A stretch of DNA of 64,000 nt from Grammothele lineata (lineage: Eukaryota; Basidiomycota; Agaricomycetes; Polyporales; Polyporaceae): the NCBI GenBank assembly GCA_002150815.3, contig NDFF03000001.1:558001-622000 (forward strand), written 5' to 3'. The translations under genes and the position numbers were made by a program. Below are positions 34,760-47,486 of this stretch, piece by piece (position 1 is the stretch's first letter; every line of letters starts with the position of its first letter). Below the pieces are notes generated by a model. The model was not told the DNA's origin and did no database searches. It was given only the letters and a program-made list of their open reading frames with translations.

Positions 34760-35190
34760 GTGAGCAAATTGCTTGTTTGTATACGTATTCCTCCGATGTG
34801 GATTGTTTAGGGACGATGCGGTTGGTGCGGATCGGAATACATTACTGTGTACCCCCTATACGACGTATGATGTATCGATGGTTGTGAGCACAGACTATGG
34901 CTGCAATAATGCCATACATCCTAGCAAGCGGTGTAGAACAAGGACGCGAGACGTCGGAAAGTGAGGCGAAGGAGCGCGGCGAGGCTGGTCATGGCTTCAT
35001 CGAGGAGGGAAGGATACATCCGCGAGTAAGTTGCGCCACAACGGAGACGCGCCCAGCCCCGCGCGCCACTGCTCCCGGCTCCTACGTATTTAGACCCCTG
35101 ACCGTGGCCTCGCCAGTCTCCCCTGCGAATCCTGGCTCGCAATCACCCCGTTCTTCTCTTCCAACATACACGCCGCGGGTTCTGAACAAC
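34760..35190. promoter_or_regulatory. Upstream region of BLM10
   Basis: This is the space between the stop of the preceding gene and the chosen BLM10 start. The frame stays open upstream from 34897, so an N-terminal extension is possible, but that part is low-complexity Pro/Ser and unlike the family. Confidence 0.45.
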
Positions 35191-38100
35191 ATGAACATAC
35201 CAGACATCTCAACGCTCGCACTACGAGACGCCGACCCGCCTCCTCCGAATGCTTCTCCGCCCATCCCAGACGACGTCATGCACTCAGCGGACCGTTATAT
35301 GGTCAAACTCAAGAACTATGCCAAATCCATACCATATTCCATTGAACCAAATGCTCGAATGCAGGAAATGTTTGACTTCATCTTACTGCGTCTGTCGCAA
35401 TGCGTGGAGGCCAAGGATTACGATCCTGGACTGCTGCAGTGGGATAGCATGCTAACATAGTGAGCACCCTTGTCCTTGGGTTCTGTCTCCTAGCTGAATC
35501 CGCATTCTGCTATTTTAGCTGGTCCATGCTGAAGTATCCCATACCGAAGGGGACACGCGTTGCGCTCATCAAGATTTACTTCCATGTCTGCACAACCCCC
35601 GGTATGCCCAACCACATTATCGCGGCTTGCTCAGACAGCCTTCAAATACTGTGTCGGTCGAAGAAGAAACTTTCAGTCGACGACATGAGGCTACCGTGGA
35701 TGCCCATCTACAAGATTCTGAACAAGGATTTGTTCCTCACGAGGCGGCAGTTCGAGATCAGGTAAGTCACTGAATGTCCGACACACGACCATTCACTCAG
35801 TCATGCGGGCTTGTAGCCAAACGTCGTGGTACATGGGATATATCGCAGAGAATGTCCGCCGCTTCTTCCATCCCTCCGCAATTGATGAGATGCTTTCTAC
35901 CTTCATTCCCTCCATGAACTGTACCAGTCTAAACGTGCGTGTGGACACCGCGCTAAGAGGAGATTCGCTGACACTTAATCTACTTCGTACAGAGCGTACT
36001 AGCAGCCCAGTACTATATGGTGACGTTTCTGCCCCTGTCACACCCACAAACCTACCTCCCTATGTTGTTCCGCCTATGGGAGTCCGTCAACTCCTACATG
36101 TTTGATGACAGGATGTTGCAGTTCCTTGCCCGGCTTGCAGAGATGCATGTCGATCCTGGCGTGAGTGACCCTCAGCGTATTGAGAATATTCCAGACGACG
36201 AAGTCTCCGAGGGGGAAGGACGGCCGAACTGGCCGAAGGAGGATTTGGAGAGTAGATTCAAGTGGTCAGGGCTGTTCTCGGATGTCGGGATGTTCTCAGA
36301 AGCCGACTGGAGTTACATCATGGCCAAGTGCATGGCTTCTATGGGTATGTTACGCTACGCTTGCAACTATTCATATACGGATTGTCCTTTACCTTTACTA
36401 CCATTGAACAGAGATCCCACTCGCCGATTCTGGCTCCTTGACCACAGGGCCCAACGCCGATGGGCAAGCGACCTTCGAGATGAACCGCCTACCGAAGCCG
36501 AGTTGGCGGATACGTGAGTAACGTTGATGGGACACCACAATGACTTCGTCCTCAACAACCCACAGCGTCACTGGCGCGAATCATCGTGTACTCTATGGCT
36601 CCGGACGCTATGCCTAGCCCCGCGTCCAACGCGCCCACGCCCTTCTTCACGCCCATGGCATCAGGAACCAGCACGCCTCTGCCTCACCAAAACGGCGGAT
36701 TGGGCGATTACCTCTCTGCCCCCTTGGGCAAAGGTAGCCACCTGAAGGTCAAGACATACCTTGCAGGCTGCAAGGCGCTCGACTCTCTCGTGAAGCTCAT
36801 TGCGTCAACTGAGAGCTTTTTCCATCCTACCAACTCGGGAAGTTGGACAGCTGATGTACGTAAATTCATGGTCGAAACGCAGCCACGTGAGAAGTATTAA
36901 CCTCCGCAATGGTAGCTGAGCGCGTTCATCAAGTACATTGTGTACGACTTCAACAGACGTATGCGTTTCTAGGATTCGTATCGCATGATCGCTTGCTGAC
37001 AGTTTATATAGGCTGGCACCAAGAGCAGCAATCGGATTGCAAGACGCCCACTGTAAAGCTCTATTATTGGCGGGATGATATCATTACTGACAACTCATCG
37101 GCAGCACCGTCGACTGACGCCGCAAATCAGGCGTGAGCTCGTGAAATCCCTGAGAACTGTTGCGTTGTTGGCCATGTTCTCCCAAGATAGTACCACGGTG
37201 TCCAATATCCAGAGCTGCTTGAAGTCAATGAGCGTCATGGAGCCCGACCTCATACTCCATCCCATTCTTGAGCGTGCGGTGCCTGCACTTGAGGCACTGG
37301 TGGAGGTATGTGTCAGCCACTTTCGGCTGCTAGGTTTCTGAGTAATTCCGCCCCAGACACATCGAACAACTGCCGTCATCAAGGCTCTCGGAGCCGTTGC
37401 CCCGGCGATGGTCTGTCGCGACGTGTATTATCCAGGAGCGAAGCATCTCTTCCCAATCCTCGATCTTTTGCTGCCTGGGATCGACTTGGTGAGCACAGTT
37501 TGTGGCGATGACTAACCTCGTGCTAATACGGTACAATAGAACGACCCTCCGAAGACGGTATGTTCAGATGCAACGGCTTTTTATCGCCTGGCGTATTCAC
37601 TAAGCTTGCGTAGTTCTGTACCACGTCCTTTATCTCCGAAGTTGCGCAGTACATTAAATTCGGCGAACTCACCGCTAGCTCCGCCGTTCACATCGGAAAC
37701 GGTATAGATAGTCACAGAGCCCAGTCACCCAATGGGTTCCATATCGAGACGGAGCGCTTTCCAGATGGTGTAGAAGCAGGCACCGACGTGCAGCTAACGA
37801 AAGAGGAAGAAGACGCAATCTTGAGGGACACCGCGGGGACATTTGCAGATTGGGTCACTGCGTTCCTGCATCGTGTGATTCTCTTGTTCGAGAATCTCCC
37901 TGAGGAAGGACCCAACGGCACTGCGGGCGGCGCTACGGAAGGTGAGCTGTCATCACCTTTAGTGGCATGATCCGGTACTAAACTTCGCTTAGTTCAATTG
38001 GTGGATGCCGTCTCTGGTGCATTCAGCCAAATCTGCGTGCACCTATCGGAGCCATTGTACGATATGGTGTTGGGCCTCGTGTTCGACTATGCGACCCAAA

Positions 38101-41100
38101 ATGTTCGGTCGAACGCCGTCCGGGCAATTCATCAACTCGTCGAGTGTGTTGCCAACGCACATCCCGCAAAAACCCTCGATCGCTTCTTGCCCTTCTGTGA
38201 TCGCAGTATCAGGACAGAACTCGAACACGGTGCTAGTTCGTTGAGGATCACCTCGTCCGGTTCAACGCCGCTGCCATCAGATGCGACACTCCATTGGAGT
38301 AAGCTTCATTATCTTCATGCACGAGAAGCTCTGACTTACGGATTCATCAGACCTTGCCATTCTGCGGGGCGCTATGTACAAGTAAGTGTGCACAAGAGCT
38401 CCCCTCAAGAAGACAGCTAACATCTCTTCCCACAGCGACGGTCGGGTGGTAAGAAGGCAGTCGTTCCTCGCTAATCAGGCTAATACATGTTGAGCGCAGA
38501 CGTTGAAGTACCGCGACCAGCTCATATCACTGTTCAAAGTTTTACACGAGAGGTGCTTCTCCAAGCGCGGCTATTCCTCCAGCGGCAAGCTGTTGTCTAG
38601 TATGCTTCTCACGCTTAGTCACACGTATCCTCTCGAGAACAAATTCGTAAACCCCTCGGAATGGAACTCGGCAGGTGAGGGTGTTTCAAAGAAGGATCGT
38701 ACATAGTACCAAGACACATTTCTTAGAGTTCAAGTCGAACCATCACAAATATTGGGGCAAGCTGTATAAAGCGGAGGACGTCGAGGTATGCCCTAATTCT
38801 GAGCTCTTTTCACGACTTGTCATATACTAATGTACGCCTGTAGCTGACTTGGCATGTGCCCAATTCCCAAGAGATCGATTTTGTTCTCCAGATCTTCAGG
38901 GAGTTCATCGAGCCTATTCTCGACACACTGCACAAACTCCTAGAACCGGGTAGGCGCACTTATCCTGCTCACGAGTCTTTTTTGCTCATCGCTATCAGGC
39001 GTCACACGCGACGCCATCTGGCGGAACGATTTCTGCAGGTGGGCGAGAGCGGACATTACGTCCAGAATTTCTTTGGTTTAACGAATTTGTAGGCATTTGA
39101 GCTTCGTCCGCAACGCATTCGCGGGTATACCCACCTTGGCGAAGGAGGTCGTCACTCCCGAGGATCAGCAGGCAACAATGAGCTCTAGTGACATCCTGTG
39201 AGTATCGTTACCCCCGACTTCTATGCTGGGGGCTTACAGGACCCGGAAGACACGAGATACCGGAAATGATTGCTTGCGTGGAGCCTCTCAACGCCGGTTT
39301 TGCCTTGGCTGACCCTACGGATCCCCGACATCAGTACATCGACGGCCTTCGTCGCAAGTTCGGCGAGTTCTTGCACAAGGCGTCTGTTTCCCTTCAGCGG
39401 CAAGGAGAAGAGAATACTGTTGACGCCGTCCATGGCCTCGTAAGTGACCATTGTCGTTAAATGCATCTTGATCTAAGAGTCTTGCAGCTCCGGTCTATCC
39501 GCACGTTCCTCTTGGAGTACGGAGATAGTCGAGACAGGTGAGTAGGGACGCTCCAGCACCTAATCAAACCCGTTAATCCACATCACGGTACAGCTACTAT
39601 CTGCAATCCGATAGATACCAGAGCGAAATCAATATCGCTCGCCATTATGCTGGGCAAAAAGAGTGGCCACGGGCACTCTATGTCAGGCGCGCGAGGTTAG
39701 AAAGCTTCTGGCTCCCGCTCAAGACACTATCTGACACGGTAAAACAGGTTGTATCACGCCGCACGTCTGCGCTGGAACTCTATCGAACGTCGACGAGGGT
39801 CGCTAGAAGACGCTTTGATTGACGACGTCACAGAGTGGTCGATGTGGAACTACGCAACTGGTGAGTAGAATACAGACAGACATTCTTCGATATGCTAACA
39901 GGATTTTCAGTCAGGGAGTAAGTGCGACTATACGACGTATCTGGATACCTACTCACTCCTGGTGTGCTCAGAACTAGCCAGGCTTTGTTGGAGAGTCTCT
40001 GCAACGTGAGCGTTTTGCATCTTGACGGTACCTTGTCATCATAGCTTATGCCGCCTTCAGAGTTATGATGGAGTGAGACGTCGCTGCCTTCCTGTCCTTT
40101 ATCGATCTCTCGAACCTGGAACAGAAGACGATCGGATGAAAGGCGCGCTCTGGACGCTGAATCTTTCTGTCTTTGGTGCGCTCCTTCATTTAACGTCCGA
40201 ATTTTTGGTGCTTATATTCGTCGCACCGTGGCGTTTCAGCGAAGTACGCGAGTGGAGGTCAGCCTGACTGGCTCGTAGTCTTTCGTTCTACGTAACTAAC
40301 TCGCTCACAGAGCCGACGCTTGCTACCGATTTTGTGCAAAAGATTTTCGCATGTCAACACAATGAAAAGGTGAGTTTGATTGCGACTGTCATCGAGATGT
40401 GGCTCAACCATTTTCTAGTCCTCCATTCAAGACTGCGTCGCATCTCTTGCAGAGACATGTGAGTACTCGATCATTCGAAAGTAACGCCCCCCCTTATTTA
40501 GTCCGCAGGTCTAAGTAACTTCGGAGAACCCTGTCACGTCGTATACGACGTAGAGAATCAGGATTTGGCCCGGGCTGTCCGCGCACTACGCACCGTGGTA
40601 CTCACTCAGGACTCTTCCGTCCAGGACATCGTGACAAAGTGTAGGGAGCAGCGCGTAGCGCGCATTGATCTCATCAATGCAGCCATATCGAAGACGGTGA
40701 GCTTGTCATTCATAGCATGATAGAAACAGCAGGCTAATTTTCTCTCAGACTGACACGGTTCTGAGAATTGCTGATGATGAGAATACGCACTGGAGATACG
40801 CCATCGTTGCTGTCCGTTGTCTACGCGCCTTGATTAGGCGAGACGTTCCTATGACGGCGCCTCATATGGAGTACTTGCTCAATAGTACGCACGATTCGAA
40901 CGCGAGCATCGTATGTATACTCATTTTCTTTCGTTTGATCGCTTTACTTACGGTTCTCGCAGCGCTACGTAAGACCTGACGCTGTGCGCGATAATCTTGT
41001 GCCTAACTCATAGCCAACAGTACGCTCAGAGGGGCATCATGAAGGTGTCCCGATATGTCAAACTCCGCTCGCTCGCGCGGGGTGCAGTAGATTTGGCCCT

Positions 41101-43790
41101 CGAGCAAAATCACAATCCATTGCGTAGGAAGGTGCCCGTCGAACAGCCTACACGAGAATTCTCGGAAAACTGTTTAGAGGTATACAAATCGCCTTTAGAC
41201 GTGGAACGAGGACGGAAAGAACCGTGGGTCATCATAGCAGTTCTCTAGCCCATATACTGAGCCGTTACACCAGCCTCATTCGTGACAAGCTCGGTACGGG
41301 TTGGCTTGCCTGGAGCAGTACCATGGACTGCTTCTTGGTGCCAGACCCAACAAAGTCCACCTTCCAACCGTGGGACGCTGGATGCGACGAAGTTGTGTCG
41401 GCGTTCCGCACCGTCGCTAAGGACCCCGAATTCTGGAAGAGCCTGTCGACCCACTACTCCGCAGAGAACAACTCCGACGTCATCCTGCAGGACAACTTAT
41501 GCTGCGTAAAGTCGATCTGTAAGTCATGAACATTGTGCTGATGATGCCAACGCTGATGTGTTCCCAGTCCAACTCCTTGATGATGAGCCTTTTGAGGCGC
41601 TTCGGCCGAAGCTAGAGGAGCTTCTCGCAAACAAAGATAAGAACAAGCAGCGTGCGGCTGCCGAGTTCTTAGCGGGCATTATATCTGGTTAGTGTCTGTC
41701 TGTTCAGCACGGGTTTGACCTAACGGATCACCAGGTTCGAAGCACTGGCCCACCGACGCCCAGTTCAAGTTCTGGGAGTGGTTTGCTCCACATATCAAGT
41801 CTATATTCAACCAGAAGAGTAACGACACTCTGTCTGTGTGGGCGTCATTCTTCGAGGTTAGTTTATCTTTCTGTTTCACAGCACGAGACTGACTCCCTTG
41901 AAGCACGTCTTCTACAACAAAGATCCACGACGTCTGCAGCCTCTCGTAGACCGTATCATGGAGGAATTCAACACGGTTGATTTCAACGGGGAGTCAACTT
42001 TCGAGATCATTCAAGTGCTCTGCTTCTTCCGGGCGTTCTACGAACAACTCGGCATCAAATTTACCCCATGGGTCGATGACACAATGAAACGGTGTTGGGC
42101 AGAGCTCAAATGCGAACACGAAGATGTAAGCCTTCCTTCTACGCTGATCCTTTAGTATTCTGATCCAGATTCATGTCCAGGTTTTGGCGTACTTCAGTGA
42201 GATCCTCGCGTTCTGCGGGAAGATCATGGTGAGTGCTGCGCTCTCGAGTTTCTCAGGATCTCGTACTGAGACCAGGTCAGTGGCGCCCAAACCCATCGAT
42301 CCTGAACGCCGAGACATTCGTCAAGGAATGTAGAACCGTGCCGGCTGTCGGCGACATCATGGGCATTCGAGGCGTCTTCCATGAAGAGCGGGTGATGGAG
42401 CTCGTTCAGAAGTTCCCCGTTTGGAAGCAGGAGCGGCTGCCCGGTGTCCGCGCATTCCAATCAACCTATGACCGGTAGGTCAAACGCGGTGTTGAGTTAG
42501 CTGTGGGGCTAACGTTACACCTCAGTGTAGGCATTATGATGTGCAAGTGGCTTTTCCAACTAGTCCACGACGTCAATGCTGTCTCCGCCTTTGACTGCAT
42601 CCTTCCGCTCCTGGTACGTAGTATATTCTACTAATAAATGTTTTTCTAACATATCACACCAGCCGGAGTTGATTCGGTTCACGGAGGGTATGTAATTCGA
42701 ATCTCGATTGCCATTGTATACTCATGCGACCGCAGTCAACGACAACGACGAGCTCGCATACCGTGCTAAGCTTCTCATGGTGCAGATGTGCGGAGTCATC
42801 GTCCCACGTCAGTTCGTCAACCCAATCCTCGACGAGCTCTTCAACGCGATTCAGTCATTCCCCGTAAGCCATCCTGAGGTCGTATTGCAATAACACTACT
42901 CATTTTGTTGTGGTAGTCCTGGAAGGTCCGGCTGAAGATTCTCCCTCTCGTCCAAGGTTTGACGGCCGCAGTCGTACCCCACGACATAATGCTGACGCCA
43001 ACGGACAGTCTTCTACTTCCGGCAGTCATTCCTCATCAGCGACATCAAGGTCATAGAAATGGTCGAGGTACGCTCTGCCACAAATAGTCAGGAACGTTTG
43101 GTAATTGTGTTCCCAAGGTGATATGCCGGTGCTTGGACGATGAAGTTGTCGAAGTGCGGGAGATGGCTGCCACGTAAGTGCACGCGTTTGTTCCTGAACC
43201 ATTGTTGGAAGTGACGTCGTGTTCACAGGACGCTGTCCGGCATCCTTCGCCTGTCGCCGCGCAGGAGCATTATCGCACTGAAGGTCAGTCCTGCGGGGAC
43301 GCTGTGGAACCGGTATTTATAAACGCTGCGCAAATAGGACCGCTTCGTGCGTCTCATCAAGAATAGCAAGCTGCCGGCGGACAGGAAGTCTCCCGCGTAC
43401 AATGCTGCCATCCGCCAGTTGCATGCCGCCATCCTCGGAGTCTGCGCGCTCGTGGACAGCTACCCGTACACCATCGAGCGGTGGATGCCTGAGCTGTTGA
43501 CGAACGTCCTCGCGGAGCACACGTACGATCCTGTGAGTCACGCGACCTCGGACGGACAAAGGGGACTTGCCTGACGGTAGCGTAGATTCCCATCTCCACG
43601 ACTGTCCGGAAGTGCGCGAGCACGTTCCGGAAGACGCATCAAGACACCTGGCACGAAGACTCGAAGAAGTTCACCGAAGACCAGCTCGCCGCGCTATCGA
43701 CCTTGCTCTCTGGCTCATCGTACTGTGCGTAACGCTTTTGAGACCAGCAGGTCCTTGCAGCCGGCGCTGACGTTCTTCGCAGATGCATAA
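35191..43790 (+). CDS. BLM10: Proteasome activator Blm10/PA200
   Basis: A very long gene of about 8.6 kb with several dozen small introns. The chosen start is MNIPDISTLALRDADPPPPN (35191). The N-terminal block has YMVKLKNYAKSIPYSIEPNA, TYWSMLKYPIPKGTRVALIK and WMPIYKILNKDLFLTRRQFE, then YMGYIAENVRRFFHP and LAAQYYMVTFLPLSHPQTYL, a well-conserved PA200 region. HEAT-like helical repeats continue to the end, including WKSLSTHYSAENNSDVI, LYTHATAVNDNDELAYRAKL and FRKTHQDTWHEDSKKF. The last intron joins LLSGSSY to YA-stop, so the protein ends SSYYA. That is the HbYX-type tail by which Blm10 docks into the alpha-ring pocket of the 20S proteasome. It caps the core particle in nucleus and cytosol for ubiquitin-independent degradation, reported for acetylated histones. 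Confidence 0.97.
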
Positions 43791-44052
43791 TGTATCGGAG
43801 GATCTGACCCGTCTCAACATAATTCTGGCAATAATAGCGTCCCGAACGGATTGATGTAGCCTACGACCTGCGATGAATGTAGTCCTTATGTACATGTACT
43901 GCGTGAAGCCACGATGCCTGTGGAGCACCCATGTCCGTGTGATGAAACGACGCCGCCCAGCCAGCGGAGGAGGCGCGCCCGTGTAAGCCTTGATAATTAA
44001 GGGGGGATACAAGTATAGGTGAGAGGTATCGATTGTATCGTAACACGTCGCG

Positions 44053-45135
44053 CTAAACCTGGAGGTGGGGTATTGAGGCATCCGGCGTTGCTCGGTCCTG
44101 CGACGCCCGCGCTGTGGAGGGCGTGGGTGGGAGCAGGGAGGGGCTCGCGATGGGCTCCTCGCCGCTCTCGATGTCGACCACGCCCAGGGCCGCATCTGTG
44201 GTCTCGATGCCGTCCGCGGTCCCGCGTCGCGAGCCGGCGTTGGGGACGAGGTCGATGGGGCGCGTATTGGCACCTGTGCGGATGCGGTTGTTGGACGTCT
44301 CCTCCCTGGAGGCAGAGAAATTTGTAGAGGGTGCCGTGACGGGCGCGCCGGGGGGAGGGACGTGAGCGTTGTTCCGTGCGGGACAGGAGATGGGACACAG
44401 GGCGCGAGATGGTGATGTGTGTGTGTGGTGGGACGGGTGAGAAAGAGAGAAGGGACGCACCGTATCTCGGCGATGAGGTCGTCGACGTCGTACCAGGCGA
44501 CGCCGCTGTAGGCGATGCCCCGCCACCAGCCGAGGAGGTCGGCGGGGAGGACGTAGCCGTGGGCGTGGAGGTGGTCTGTGACGGGGATCTTGTTGTCCTT
44601 GAAGGGGGACGTGATGAAGCCGATGCGGAAGGAGTCGCGCGTTGCGGTCAGGCGGGCGGCGTTGTCCGGCTGCTGTTGGGGCGCGGCGAGGGGAGAGGTG
44701 TAGGGTGATGAGGGGGCTTGGAGGGAGGAGAGGAGACGGCGGGCGATGTCGCGGAGGGAGACAAGGAGGGGCAGGTCGCTTGAGGACTGCACGAGACCCC
44801 CGCAGGGCGCGTTAGCGCTACGCTGTAATAGAGTTGAGCAGCAGTGGGGGAGCGCACCAGGGTATATATTGACGGGACGTGTAGGCTACAGGCGGAAGCA
44901 AAGTGAGCACGTCTGGAAAGATGGTGGGGTGGAGCGGGCGGGCGCACTTGAATACGATGACGATGTGACCCTTGCTGGAGACGGGGTTCGCGTTCTCGCG
45001 GTAGACAGTGAAGTTGTCGTCTCTCCAGAGGATCTCGGGCTGCTTTGAGGACTGGGAGGGCGAGGCGGGGGACGATGCGGCGGCGGCGGAGGCGATGCTG
45101 CACATTGGGCAGCCTGGCTTGGGCGCGAAGGCCAT
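44053..45135 (-). CDS. HIT-domain (histidine triad) protein with long C-terminal tail
   Basis: The ATG at 45135 starts MAFAPKPGCPMCSIASAAAA, with the CxxC that opens many HINT-type HIT proteins. Next comes ILWRDDNFTVYRENANPVSS followed by KGHIVIVFK, the strand-helix core. After two introns come HVPSIYTL, SSSDLPLLVSLRDIARRLLS, RIGFITSPFKDNKIPVTDHL and HAHGYVLP, so the triad reads HLHAHGYV (HxHxHxx). After LLGWWRGIAYSGVAWYDVDD the last intron leads to a Ser/Thr/Pro tail ending ASIPHLQV-stop (44053), about 75 residues beyond the fold. HIT proteins hydrolyse or transfer nucleotidyl groups, and the substrate here is unknown. The gene shares a 660-bp promoter region with TRAX. Confidence 0.85.
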
Positions 45136-45796
45136 GGCAGGGGCAGGCGAGGCGGAGGCAGATCGGGGGAGGCGCGATGGGGGTGGAGGGGGGAAGAAAG
45201 ACTATTGCCGGGGAAGAAAGAGAGGGCGGCGAGAGCGTGACACGGACGTCGAGGGCGCGCAGCAGCGCAAGAGAGAGCGAGGAGAGATGACAACGGCCGC
45301 GAGCAGGCTCGATCTCCGTCCGAGAGCGAGAGCGCCCCGTCCCGTCCCCGCGGCCACGGCGCGAGCGGCGAGCGCGGAGACGCCCGACGCTTGTCCTCCC
45401 TTGCCCGCCCCCATTGGCCGTCCCCGCGCGCCTCGCCAGACGCCCGACGCGCCGAACCCTCCGGCGGTGCTTACCCTCCTCCTCTTGGCTGGGCTGCCCG
45501 TTGGCCCCGGCTGCACCCACACCCTCAACGCCGCCGCCCACGCTCCTTCTAGTCTAGGTCGACCGCTCGCCGAGTTCTCCGGTATCGCCGGCGTGTTAAA
45601 CAGGTTTCTGCGTCGCTCGCTACGCCTGAAGCTTCAAGGATCGTTCAACGGCTGTCTACGCGCGTTGCGCTCACAGCATTGATCTACACATTCAGAGGCG
45701 GTCCACCTTCAATTCGAGCGCAGTCATCAGCGCCGAGGCACGCCGGACAGCCACGCCTTCAGACCCGCCGGTCTTCCAGCTCGCCCCAGCCGAACC
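45136..45796. promoter_or_regulatory. Divergent intergenic region, HIT gene / TRAX
   Basis: GC-rich space between two divergent start codons. A reverse CCAAT box (ATTGG) occurs near 45413. Long overlapping frames exist on both strands but have no domain content. Confidence 0.5.
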
Positions 45797-46877
45797 ATGC
45801 CTTCGTCGTCCGCCCTCCATTCCAGAGACGCTGTGCTTGCCGCGTTTGATCGCTTCAGAGATGACCTCGACGACCACAATGACAGACGCGAACGCCTCAT
45901 CAAGGTCCGTTACATCGCGCGCACCGTTTCCGTGGAGCCCGCAGGCTGAACGCACATGGGACACCAGGCCAGCCGTGATGTGACCAACCTCTCCAAGAAG
46001 GTCATCTTCCTCCTCCACCGCACCATGACCGAGGACTCCGCAGAGCATGACGACCGCCTCCTCGGCCGCCGCGCCGCTGCCCGAGCCAAGGGCAAATTCA
46101 AGGAGATCCGTGATCTCTTCGCCGCCATGAGCCAAGAGCTCACTGGCGAGAGGTTCTCACGATACCAAAGAAACGTCTCGCCAGGCTTGCAGGAATACAT
46201 CGAAGCCTTCAGCTTCGCCCATTATCTTGAGCACGGGACTTTGATCTCGCACGATCAAGTGCAGCGCTCTCTATGTACTGATGAAGGCGTTCCGGTGAGC
46301 GCTGGGTTGTTCTACATTATCATGTGGCTCTAGTATTGACCGTCTGTCGTTGGCTCGTGCAGTATTTTCCCCTCACTTTGGAGGACTACCTGTTAGGTGT
46401 TTCAGACCTGACAGGAGAACTTATGCGCTATGCTATTGCTGCGATCCCGAGACGAGGGGGACGCCAGAAAGCGAGTGATGTCTGCAGTTTCGTTCGCGGC
46501 TGCAAGGCAGGCAAGTTGTTGGGCAGTCCAACACCGATGCGATCCTATCTGTTGATCGAAGCCCACAGATTTTGAGGTCTTGACACCGCATTTTAAAGAG
46601 CTACGCAAGAAGCAGCATGTGACTGCTCAGTCGCTGGAGAAGATTGAGAACGGTTAGCGGTTCGCGTACCACCTCTTGGTGTACATGGTCGCTCATTCAT
46701 CCGGCAGCTGCGTACACGATCGCTGTGCGGACGTCCGAATTCGACTTGCCGCCGGAGATGTTGGATGATCTCGTGGCGCAAATCGTCTCTCGTACTGCGG
46801 ATAACAGCGGGTTCGGCGAAGATCCCAAGCGACGGCATGGGGCCGAGGACTCCAACTACGACGAGGATGTCTACTGA
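45797..46877 (+). CDS. TSNAX: Translin-associated protein X (TRAX)
   Basis: The ATG at 45797 starts MPSSSALHSRDAVLAAFDRF and RDDLDDHNDRRERLIK, spliced to ASRDVTNLSKKVIFLLHRTM. The next blocks are GKFKEIRDLFAAMSQELTGE, SPGLQEYIEAFSFAHYLEHG, FPLTLEDYLLGVSDLTGELM, RYAIAAIPR, FVRGCKA and, after further introns, FEVLTPHFKELRKKQHVTAQ and IAVRTSEFDLPPEMLDDLVA. It ends in an acidic tail at 46877. The all-helical translin/TRAX fold is complete. The EAFSFAHYLEHG and DLTGELMRYAI stretches carry the acidic residues of the TRAX endonuclease site. With translin it forms the C3PO RNase. Translin itself is not in this window. Confidence 0.93.
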
Positions 46878-47486
46878 CGCGTGCGTTTATTCAGATCATG
46901 GCTGAAATGGTGTATGTACGATTAGGGTAGCATCCTTTTCCCATGTGTAGGTTGTTATGAATAGTGAAGGCGTTCAATAGGTTGCATTCTATATATGTAC
47001 CCCGAGCTCAACAAGCAGCGAATAATTCATCGCCCCGAGCCGGTTTAATAGGCGCCTATCCCGGAGATGACAGTGCTCGGATCACTGTGTTCCTCCTCGA
47101 CCAATCTGTACTGTGTCTTGTAGCTGTCATGGCTTTCCACCGTATAGTTGCCAGCAAATTGTCCCCACTTGACCTCTTTACTTGGAGATACTAAACACTC
47201 GACCCTAGCCATATTCGCGGGCGTCAGACTTGGGTTCAGATCTAGGCGAATCTCGACTAGACGCAATGCGCTCGTCTGACGTCGTCGTGCGCTCGTGCTG
47301 CCGGCACAAGGTCGACGATCTCGCCCGCTTCCTCGAGCCTCGTTGAGTCCGCCAGGCAGCAGGGCTGATCTAATCCGCTCGGCCGCCCTCCTCTCTCGAT
47401 CCCGCCCGCTAGTGCCAACTTCAACCCTTCCCGCGCAGCGTCCCTTGTCTCTCGACTGCTCTCCGCCGGCGGCCCCAGTCTTGACC
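46878..47486. other. Intergenic, no supported gene
   Basis: This is the 3' flank of TRAX and the upstream region of the next gene. A minus-strand frame ending at 47045 has an even composition over about 70 residues but no start context, splice partner or recognisable motif. Confidence 0.45.

Noticed and set aside
34897..35190. N-terminal extension of Blm10 by 98 codons
   Set aside because: Low-complexity Ser/Pro/Arg sequence unlike the family; MNIPDIS at 35191 fits better. Not excluded.
44019..44708. Plus-strand frames opposite the HIT gene
   Set aside because: Arg/Gly-rich shadows of the minus-strand exons, which carry the HIT motif.
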